Below, one piece after another: positions 10,801 to 22,800 of a stretch of 64,000 nucleotides of DNA. Made by a program: the position numbers and the translations under genes. The stretch is from Mimachlamys varia (lineage: Eukaryota > Mollusca > Bivalvia > Pectinida > Pectinidae), in the NCBI GenBank assembly GCA_947623455.1, contig OX392538.1, positions 24,241,001 through 24,305,000 on the forward strand. Direction: 5' to 3'. The notes below the pieces were generated by a model, which searched no databases, was not told the DNA's origin, and was given only the letters and a program-made list of their open reading frames with translations. Each line of letters begins with the position of its first letter. The stretch's first letter is position 1.

Positions 10801-13800
10801 TTACATATAATGTACATGTATATATGCCTGCTATCAGAAGTACTAGTTTTTGACCCTTTCAGATATGTTTAATAGATATGAAAAAAAATATATTTCTAAC
10901 CTCAGTAAGCATCTTATTTGCAATTATATAAGTAATAATGTACATGTGTTACAAAATTTTAATAAGAACAGAAAACCACTGGAAATAACTTTGTCATTTA
11001 CCTAACTTTTATGAGTTAGCTACATATAGTTGTATGTAAAGTCCATTTACATATGTAGTATTGTATAGACTTGCAAACATGCAGGCTTGTCTTTATCAAT
11101 TTTTAAAATTTAGGATTAAATGTTAAATAAATTATAATATTTTAAAACTGCGATAGAATTAGAAATTATTAGTAAATATGACAGTCTTTAAATTACGCCA
11201 ACAATTGTTTGCACATTTGATTTTGAATTTACTTTTACATTGTACCCTGATCATTTGAATCCATGACTTTGTATACTTACAATTATTGATGTTCACAGAA
11301 AGTTATTCAATCTTGTTACTTTGGCGGACAAGTTTGGTAATTTTATTGAATTTTGGAGCCAATTATTGAATCGGATGAATCCCCAAAACTCTTTTTCACT
11401 TCCCCATTAATATAATGCATGCATGGTTACTTACATTTCTGTGTGACGTTCTGGAAGCATTAACATCCATGGATCATGATACACCTGGTCAAGCCTATAT
11501 ATATGTTAAGCTCTACATATACGTCATGGACAATTCATTTTCAGGGTGTGGAGTACATGTTTGGTATAGTGGGGATTCCTGTCATTGAAGTTGCCATGGC
11601 AGCACAAAAAGAAGGCATCAAATACATAGGGATGAGGAATGAACAAGCGGTAATATGTTTGTTTTTTTTTTTTTTGAAAAATAAATGTCCTGGATTCTAG
11701 AGAATGTTAGTGTACAGTATCTGCACAAATTATATAACTGCTGTGAATCATCAAGGTCAAAATTTTTCGGGCTGAAGTTTGTTCTTAGAAGAAGTAAAAT
11801 CTCTGGTAATTAATTTTCAAGCAAGGATTGAGGAATGTTGAACAAATAAGAATTTTTGAAAATATAAACCAATGTATTCAATTATAAAACTAATAAAAAA
11901 AGAAAATGAATAAAAGGTAATTGGTTAAATAATTCAATTAAATGCCCCTTATTTTCATTCTGCTTTGTGGCATTCAAAAGAAAAGTCAATTAATTAACAT
12001 AATTTTGGGTTTTGGTTGCAAAATTGTGACTCATTATAAATAACTTCTCAATTTTATTTGCTCACTTTAATATACATGTAGACAACAATACTATTGACTA
12101 CAGTTTAAACAGTTCAATAGCAATGACATTATATATACTTAATTATTTATAAAGAAACGTAATTAGTTTTCCTTGCAAAGTTGAATATAAAAAAGAACAA
12201 AAAACAAAAAACAAAGACTTTGGCGCAAGGCCTTTCTGCTTTCTCAGGCTACTTCAAGAGTCCGCCTGAAGTAGGCTGAGAAAGCAGAAAGGCCTTGCGA
12301 CAAAGTCCTTGTTTTTTTGTTCTTAATTATTTATATTTATATGCAATGTATTAATCTTACAGGCCTCCTATGGTGCCTCCATCATTGGCTATATGACAGG
12401 AAAGTAAGTTTACTATACAATTACTATCTTTTGGTGAGGGGAATGTGTAGTTCCATTAACCTGAAAAGGAGATATTGACTGTTAGAGATGAAATTAAAGT
12501 TTCATTTCAAATGTTATTTTTTTCTCATTTGGCAGAATTTACCAAACTTTAGTTTTCACTCATGCTTTGCACAGGCACTTGTGGCCAGGAGAATAACCAT
12601 CTATATATATAATATATAGAATATAGCGAAATTTGAAAAAAATGAAATAAAATATATAAGCTAAAGTTTCATTTTATTTTTTCAAATTTCGCTATATTTT
12701 ATATATTATATATATAGACGGTTATTCTCTTGGCCACAAGTGCCTGTGATGCTTTACACTGATGAAAACTATTGACACTTAATTGTTTGTTGTACTCATG
12801 CAACATATATTATCGTTTTTGATGAGACATTGTGAAATGTCCTTTGCATGTATGTGTATATCATTTTAAAAGTCCTTTACCTACATTGTACATGAAAAGT
12901 TTGGTCAATATAATGTACTTAAATTGATGGAGACAAAATCAAAATCACAAATTTTCAGGTAAAATATGTTTGTATTTTATATTACACATTTACTTTTGAT
13001 ATAATTCATATTTATACAATTTCCCACTATGATCATGTCAGAAAACAATATCGTCCATCACTGTGACATCGAAACATTCTTTTTTGGGGATGTCAAGTTG
13101 GCGCAGTGTTAGCAGCTGCAGGTACTTCTGGCTAGATAATTAATTTGGTGCTGGAGATCATGAGTTTGAGGCATGGACAGGGCCCAAATTAAAAATGGTC
13201 TTCCTTCATCTTTAGTGTTTCTTTGTTAGATTCTATATATTCTGTATATAACTTGGTCTTCCATTCATATTTTGCACCGCATGTATATAGCCTATTATAG
13301 TTAACTCTCTATACTTGTAGGCCTGCAGTGTGTCTGGTGGTGTCTGGGCCAGGATTGGTTCATGCTTTGGCTGGGCTGTCAAATGCTAAAGAAAACTGCT
13401 GGTTTGTATCAGACTAACTCTAAATCTGTAACAATATCATGGAGGTAAAGCTTATGTCAATTGTATTTCTAAGGCACTTGTTTTTGTTTTTTCAGTTTTC
13501 AGGTTTAGCATTTCATGAAGAAATTATCTAGTTCAAATGCTGCTTTGAAATTTAAGTGTGATAAGTATCATGTTCAAAATTGCTTGATTTGGAGTTTTTT
13601 CTTCGAATGAAAAGCATTTAACTAGTTTTCCTTGAAATCTCAATGAGAATAGCTTTTGACATGTTTATGGTCTGAGTCTATTATAATTACATGTCAATGA
13701 AAGTCAAGTGGTAAAATGGAGTGTAGTGAATATCTCACCAGATGTTAACCTGGTAACATATGCCCTATAAAGTAGGTTTGTCAGGGTATAGGGTGACAGC

Positions 13801-16800
13801 CATCTGTCCTACAAGGTGGGTTTCTCAGGGTATAGGGTGACAGTCACCTGTCCTACAAGGTGGGTTTCTCAGGGTATAGGGTGACAGTCACCTGTCCTAC
13901 AAACTGGGTTTCTCAGGGTATAGGGTGACAGCTACCTGTCCTACAAAGTGGATTTCTCATGGTATAGGGTGACAGCCACCTGTCCTACAAAGTAGGTTTC
14001 TCAGGGTATAGGGTCACAGCCACCTGTCCTACAAAGTAGGTTTTCTCATGGTATAGGGTGACAGTCACCTGTCCTACAAACTGGGTTTCTCAGGGTATAG
14101 GGTGACAGCCACCTGTCCTACAAAGTAGGTTTCTCAGGGTATAGGGTCACAGCCACCTGTCCTACAAAGTAGGTTTTCTCATGGTATAGGGTGACAGTCA
14201 CCTGTCCTACAAACTGGGTTTCTCAGGGTATAGGGTGACAGCTACCAGTCCTACAAAGTTGCATGATTGCTCTGGTTTTCTCCCAAATTTAGACACTCCA
14301 TATGCGAACGTCCGAACAAACAAGAGTGAATACCAGGTACTACATGTATAAGGTTAAATAACTCATTTTATTATTTGTAAAATATTTTAAGTTTATACAA
14401 AGTCAAATAAACATTTTTATTTATATTAAAGGCCAGTAATTGTGATTGGTGGCTCCAGTGAAGAAAGCCAGGAAGCCATGGGGGCCTTCCAGGAGCTACC
14501 TCAGGTACAGAGACAAGCTACTCAAGGGAGATAATTTTATTGCTAACCAACTTCTAAAAACTCATGCAAAATCAAAATCTAGAATTAAGATATGATCCAG
14601 AGTTTACTTTTTCAATGTAAATTTAGAAGTTCTTTAGAATGTTATTATAGTTCTGTATCTACATGTGCATGTATCTATCTGAAAAATTCTTCTCAATAGT
14701 GCTTATACCACACCTGTACATTGCTGAACTGATAAACAGATTCCAGAACAGTATCATACCTCATCACTGGGGAAACTAGTTTGCTATTAAAGCAATAATT
14801 AATTTCCCTTTCATATAACTAAACTGCTAAATTATCTTCTCTCCCTTCCTAAACAGGATTTGAAAATTTTTGCAATCAAATTTTCAAATATACACAATGA
14901 TTTGTGCAATTATTTGTTGAAAGCATCATTCTATAAATTTATGAAAGAATATGCTTGTGCTAAACAGTTGTATTATTGTTACTACTGTAACAGAAGTCAT
15001 TAGTATGATTAAATGCCTCTGCTAGGGATCAAACCCAGGACGCCTGATAACTATATGTCTCACACTCAACCGATCAAGCTAATTCCCTTAGACGAGCGGT
15101 ATATTGCAGCTAGTATTCTTCAGGGCTACACTATCTATGTTTTTAATATGGGATGATTTTATTACCATGTCAAAATTCCCATCCATTTCCTTCACATATA
15201 CTACTAGCTGACATAAATTACTTTAAAGGTGTCTGTAATTACATATTTTTTTTTTAAATTGATAAATTTCAAGTAGTATTTTTGAAAGTTAAACCAATTG
15301 ATACATGTATCAAATTGCCCAGTTTGTTGCTTATCAAATCAGTGACAGTATGTTCATTTACTCTACTATATATTTGGTATCAGTAAGTTGAGAATTCTCA
15401 TTTTGATACTCCCGTAACAAAGTTACAGGGTGTGTATTGGAATCAGGTTGTCTGTTTGTCTGTAGATACATATTGTCCGCACAACTCCTCCTTTACTTGC
15501 GGACTGATTTTCATAAAACTTCCTGGCTGACTATAATACCCCCACATTGTGTCACTCTTGATAAGTGTTCACCCTCATCTACATGGTGTATATCTGTAAT
15601 TTGTGATTGTTTTGATATGACAGGTAGAAGCAGCCAGACCATATTGCAAATTTTCAGCAAGGCCCAACAGCATAGAAAGGTTTCCGTTCTATGTGGAAAA
15701 GGTAAATATACGATCTTTACTTTAAAAAAGTCTCAAATCTAATACATAATGTACTTTCATTACTTTTGAGTGAGCCAAGCCTATAGCTAGTTTGTGAGTC
15801 ACTAACTGTATTGTCCTAACTTTTTCTGCAGTAACAATAAAATTGCGAGCTTGAAGGACTTCAACAGTATCAAACTTGTAATTACTTTGTCGACCAATGA
15901 ATTTAATTTGTGAATGAGTATCAACAAGGAAATCATCAAAGTTAAGACTTATATGAAAACTAGCGATTTTTCAGTGTACAGATGTAAAATTGTATTGAAG
16001 CTAACTTGATTTAATTCACTTTGAAATCTAAGAACACATGAAGTAGAGTTAAAAGTTTACAAAGTTAACTTCTGTTAATAAATCTTAGCAATAATTTAAA
16101 GCTTAAAACAGCTGAAACTTACAAACTGAAATTGAGTGTAAAATTCTTTAATGAACATAATTATGAGCCAAGGACTTAAAGGCCCAATATACATAACTTT
16201 CGGTAAAACTTGAAGCAAATCAGGCCTACCTGGGTAATAACTTTTTACATTTCAAGATTTAGTTAAGATTAACTGATTTCTGCAATACTCAAGATTAATT
16301 CTTACACTGTTACCTGTACAGCAGTAGTTGAAACTCGGTATTTGTAAACACGCATCCATTTTGAACTGTCTTCTAACTTCGGCTTGTTGTTGAAATGGGC
16401 CACACCTGAGTTATTTTCAATTCTTTGAATTTTTGTGTCAAGAGTTTCTTGTTAGGTACCGCTCATGTTTACTTCGTTTAAGGCTTATTTTTGCATGGTT
16501 ATCAACTGGATTTTTTGTTTATAATTTTTCAGAATCACGAAAAATTTCCTGAAGTTACATATATTGGGCCTTTAAACAATAATTCTAATACGTACATATA
16601 CCTCACTTGATAAACTTTATAAAAGTGACAAAAATATGCTGTTAAATTGAATTCCTTATGTTCCAGGCGTATCGTCAGAGTATCTATGGACGACCAGGAG
16701 CATGTTACCTTGACATTGCTGCCAACATGGTGAATGCTACTGTAAATGAAAAAGACGTGTGGTTCGTATTAAACTGGTAGATCAGAACTCTACAAGTCGA

Positions 16801-19800
16801 AATTGGTATTCTTGTGGTGATATTTAATTCATGCCTATAGTTTATACAATAACTAAAGCATGAAATACACCCCAAGCTACATGCATATTCACTGTACACT
16901 GACAATCTAATATTTAATGTATTTGTTATATACATAATATTATGTAGATTCTATGATTCTTTTGGAGGAAGACTGTTATATGCAAACTTGTTTCCCCAAT
17001 TCTTTGTTTAGCAGGACACATTTTTTTATATAAAGTAGAATTGCAAATTGAACTGTCACCTCTCAGCACACTTAGTAAAGTTAGAAAGAGGGTGGACATT
17101 TCCAAGACTGTTACCCAGAAGTGGTTAATTGTGGTGTACAGAATATTGCTATAATATTGTACAATACTGTATATTTCATGTATACATGACCAAACCAAAG
17201 GTAAGACAAGTCTTTGACTAATTTGTTATCTAGTATTATCATTATCATCTAACATGACTGTTATACAATGTATATGCATGTTTGCCTCAGGTCCTCTATT
17301 GTGTGTCCTCCACCTCCTAAGAGTTTTGCTGACCCAGAAAGTGTCAAGGCAGCTGCAGATCTACTGTACTACGCTGAAAAACCTTTAGTGGTAGTAGGCA
17401 AAGGTTGGTATTTAAGACTCTATCTAATTAATTAATGACTTTGAAAGTTAAATTACCTGTGATGACGTTTTCAAGATAGAGAATGACTTTGGTGACCTCT
17501 CAAGATAGAAAATGACCTTTATTGACCTTTCATGACATAATATGATCTTTGTTGACCTTTTAACTCAGCATATAACCTTTTTTTCCCTTTCCCCATCTCT
17601 GATGATCTTTGTTGACATCTCAGGATAGCTATTAACTTTATTTGTGGATCGGTCACAACATCTCAATGGCATGTTATTGCATAAGATTTGCATCATGATA
17701 ACATATAGCACAGGGGATGTCTGAATACAAACTTGGCTTAGTCAAATGACATTTGATGAAAGTATTCTTTATGCTCTCAAAATCCTGAGATTGCAATTCC
17801 TGATGTTTTTCTTGGCAACCTCTGATGTTTATCTGGTGACCATTACTGACCTAGAATTATCATTACTGACCTATATATGGTGACCTTTACTATCCTTATT
17901 GGAGACTCACAATGACCTTCTCTCAGCATACTGACCTCTGGTGACCTAAACTGACCTCGGATGACCTATACTGACCTCTGGTGACCTACACTGACATTGG
18001 GTGACCTATACTAGCCTCTGGTGACCAATACTGACCTCTGGTAACCCATACTGACCTCTAGTGACCTGAATACTGATATCTGGTGATCCATACTGAACTC
18101 TGGTGACCATACCGACCTCTAGTGACCTATACTGACCTATAGTGACCTGTATTCTGACCTCTGGTGACCCATTCTGAACTCTAGTGACCAATACTGAACT
18201 CTGTTGACTTAAACTGACCTCTGGTGACCAATACTGACCTATCCTGACCACTGGTGACCTGTTTACCGACCTCTGTTGACCATTACTGACCACTAATTTA
18301 CATTTTATAGGTGCAGCCTATGCACAAGCGGAGGCAGCTGTACAGGAGCTAGTGATAGGAGCACAACTCCCGTTCCTACCAACTCCCATGGGAAAAGGGG
18401 TCATACCAGATGACCATGAACTCTGTGTAGCTCCTGCAAGGTCAAAGTTAGTATGAGGACAATCTGATTAAAATACAGATCCTTACCTTATTCTCACTCA
18501 GTTTTACAAGGATCTGACAACATCCCATAAGAGGTCACGTTCAGATGACTTTTTTTCGCCTCTTTACTTACCACTAAAATAATTTTCCAATGACCTGTCA
18601 TCTTACAGCGAGCCATTTTGTCACATTATTCCATGTGATCTTTTTGGTGACGAAATGACTAAACGGACAAATGCGATTATGCAAGCTTTGTTGTCTCAAA
18701 TATCATCGGGACATGACCGCCTATGGGGTTTTTCTCAGATCTTAACGCAGCAGAGGGAAGTTTACGGAACGGCGCGGAGATCAAGATATTATTTTAATCA
18801 GATTGGTATGAGGAATTCTGCAGCTCCTCAATGGTGAGGGTCATTGAGAGAATATATTAGTTGTGTTTCTTTCCATGAAACAAAATCAGCAATCATAATC
18901 ACAGTGTTAAAATAGAGTCGGGCAGAATTATTGACGTAATAATTAAAAACATTGTAAAATAAGTGAACAGATACCATAGAGATTTTCTGTTTTTTTTTAA
19001 AGTAAGTCTCAACCATTCAAATATTTATATCAGCAGTCAGTGTGACAGGGCTAGTATATTTAGCCAAAAATCTGTCACAGAATTGTACTGAGTATCATCT
19101 CTCCTAAAAACAAATGTCTAATTGTCATGAAGCTATATTTTCTAATGTTACAGTTTTTTTTGCTTTATTCATGGTATGAACACATGTAGTCTTTCAATTC
19201 TGAATGTAAATTTCATACACACCAAGAACAATTTTAATAAAAGTTGGGTCAGCATATATACATGAACTAGATAAAGAAATACATTAAATTAAAAATATGA
19301 TGATATTAAAAACGTAGAAATATGATAAAAGTAGTGACATAAAACAGTATGTACAGTAGCATACATATAGTGCACTCTGATGTCATCAATGGTTTTTATT
19401 TTGATGAAGTGTTATATGTATGGTTGAAATGTAGAACTTTTAAACTCCAGTACTGTGAAGGTCGTACGTTGTTGTGTAGAGATGTTTATAGTATTGCAAA
19501 AGAACCAGTATTTATAGTAAGACCTTGTAGAATAGTTTCAACAGATCGGAATACTGTTATCTAGACTTTTACAGGTATAAAACTGACAGATAAGATTGGA
19601 CACGCTTACAACTAATTCACGGTTATAATGTTGTGTTTTTCATTCCCTGTCAAGCTTACTATCTTTTGTATAATTATTATATACATAAAACAAACTACTG
19701 GTATGCTTATTATCCCAGGGAAGTTGTCGGGGGGATGTACAATTGAGTTCTGTTCGTCCAGAACTTGCTTTCCGCACAATATCTTTTGAAGGAATGATAA

Positions 19801-22800
19801 GATTTTGATGAAACTTGCTTGGTAGACTAACAAGGTTGTCTACATATTATCTAATGATCAAATACAGATTCTTTTGTCTGAATGTATGTATTTTTATTCT
19901 AGTTGAATTAATAAAACGTTGGTTGACGTAATTGCCCGTTTAATGTCATATATTTTACGTAATTATTTGCATTTGGCGGGGAACTTGACGACAATGTCCT
20001 TGTAATAAATTAATTTCCTTGAGGCCCTAAAGATTCGTTATAAGTGTGCATTACTGTATTATGCATCATCAGCACGACATATTATCTTCAGGTGTACACG
20101 ACTAGTAGCAGGCCATATCTGAGTTCTAACAATACGAACATAATACATGAGACTCTAGTTGTTGAGAAATATTCGAAATTACATAAAAAAACATGCAATG
20201 GTTCATTGAGTATAGATGTACTAGCTTATAAACTTGATACAACTGTGTTGATAGAGTAGATAACCAAGCAATATATTGTATTTCCATTCATAATCTATAT
20301 AAATAGTTCATTTTATCTATTTTATAATGGTAATGATTATTAATTGTGTATAGTGTCTCGTAAGTCTGTTTAGACTGGACATTTTAATGTATCTTAATGA
20401 TGTATTGTATATGTTTAAAATGTGTGACACTCTAATAAATAAATAAATATATAAATATTAAACAAGAAATGTACTTTAAATTTCCTTACATTTCCAGAGC
20501 TCTACAAGAAGCTGATGTCATCCTTTTACTTGGGGCTCGCCTCAACTGGATGCTACATTTCGGGATGCCTCCAAGATTTAATCCTAAAGTAAAGATAATC
20601 CAGGTGGACATCTGTCACGAGGAAATGAACAACAACATCAGAGCCGCAGCCATGTTAGTGGGCAGTCTAGACACTGTACTCAACCAGGTACAGTGGACTC
20701 CACTTAATATCACTCCTGTTAATATCACATTCCTCTTTATATCATGTTTTTGCCAAGCACCATTTTTCTCTCTATATAATCTATGTAATTTTCTTTGGTT
20801 AATATCATGTATTTTGAGGTGAATTCCTCTTAATATAATGTTATTTAAACCAATCACATAAAATATCCAGAAAATGATGTCATTTCCATTGATTTCAGAT
20901 ACATCTTGTACAAAATGTTGCATAGAAAATAAAAATAACCCCCAAAATGATTTTTAATTGAAGTAATGTTATCTGTATATTGAAACATCTTCATAATGTA
21001 CATTGAATAGTTTACTTTTAGTTATGGAGATTGGAAATGCACTAGATTTAGTGGAAAAACATTTTTCTTTTAATGTCACATTCCTGTTAATATCATGTTT
21101 TTGTCTGACAAATGCAACATGATATAAAGAGGAATGACTGTATTCACTTTTGTTCTTTTCTATCTGTGAAGTCAAAGTTAGTGGTCTTTGTACTAAGTCT
21201 TGTTCAAGTTTATAATATACCTGGTAGTTTCAAAATGTTCAGGATCCCTGTCTGAATTTGCTTTCATTTCCATAGTAAAAGGTATGATTTAAATGAATGT
21301 TTTATCACTGATAACTAAATACCCTGAACAAAGTTAGGGGGGTATATTGGAAACACCCTGGCCTGTCTGACCATCTGTCTGTCCGACTGTCCTTCTGTCC
21401 GGAATATCTTGTCAAGTAGATCTAAAAATGTACTGAAGCAATATTTCTCAAACTTGGCCTACTACATTCTTATGATATAAAGTCGGGTCCAGTCACTTTT
21501 CATAAAATTTAGATGATATTTGGAAAAGCTATGTCTCTTTAGTAGATATTCTGTATGGAAAGGTGTGTCAAGTGTATATATCATAAAGTACTGAAGCAAT
21601 AGTTTGAAGACTTGGCATGCTACATCCCTATGAAATATAGTTGTGTTCTTTCACTTTTCATTCAATTTTAACAACATTTTGTTAGCGTAATGCCCCATAT
21701 TGAATAAATCATGTTTATATAAACAACCTGCATCTGTGGGGGGTATCACTGTTATAGTTATCCTACGAATGACAATTCTTGTTAAACTTACATTTAACAA
21801 AATTTATCTTCATTTTGTACATTTAACAAAATTCAACTTTATTTTGCCTACTTCTACACACAGTTGAATGAGGAGATCAACAGACGGCCGGGTAAATTTG
21901 CCTTCAGCAAAGCTGCCCCCTGGTGGAAAACTTTAGAAGGAAAAATGAAACAGAATCAACAGAGTGTTCAGGTAAAAGGAGACAAATTTCATCTTGACAA
22001 ACATTTAAAACAAAAAATTCTAGTTACCAGATGTATATACCAATAGTTTATTACACAGTTGCATGTAGAAGTTTAGTGTAATGATTTTTTTTTCCAAATG
22101 TTGTTTTCACAGTAATTGTAGTACATTATAAAGTAGTGTTTTTCGCAAAATATATATACTTTCATAAAAGTGACCTGACAGGGAGCATGTAGGAATGTAT
22201 ATGTTCATGTGCTAAATTTTTAAAACTTAATCGTGAATCTTGTGGTAAGTAATACATCTTGTATATTAATTGTTAGCTTTTCTTTTATAGAAAATGATGT
22301 CCGACAAATCAGTCCCGCTTAGTTTCTACTCTGCTTATGAGGATGTAAGTATCAAAACAACACAAATTATATATACAAAATTTGCAAAAGTAAATAGCTC
22401 GCAAAAGAAACTTGGTTAAGAGTGTATTTTAAATTTTCCTTTATACACTTGTAATCACTTTCACAACCATTTTAAGTTTGACTAGTTCCTTCAAGAACAT
22501 ATTTCTTTCTAATAATCTTCCTAGATCCAGAAACTGCTACCAAAGGACTGTATCATTGTCAGTGAGGGTTCCTCCACCATGGACATTAGTAGGACCATGA
22601 TTCCAAACAGTCTACCCCGACACAGGTAAATCCCACGACACAGGTAAATCCCTCAACACAGGTAAATCGTGCAACAAAGGTAAATCCTGCGACACAGGTA
22701 AATCCCACGACACAGGTAAATCCCACGACACAGGTAAATCCCTCAACACAAGTAAATCGTGCAACAAAGGTAAATCCCGCAACACAGGTATATCCAGTGA

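Larger units (their letters stand above)
7880..11544 (+). other. HACL1 intron 1
   Basis: It holds the left duplication copy, a TTAA MITE piece, the hAT-like MITE, the pseudo-exon, the LINE remnant and the right duplication copy. Nothing else is recognised. Confidence 0.8.

Noticed and set aside
15018..15135. Possible tRNA gene
   Set aside because: A and B boxes are present but the acceptor stem and anticodon arm do not pair, and related copies occur elsewhere, so it is a SINE head.
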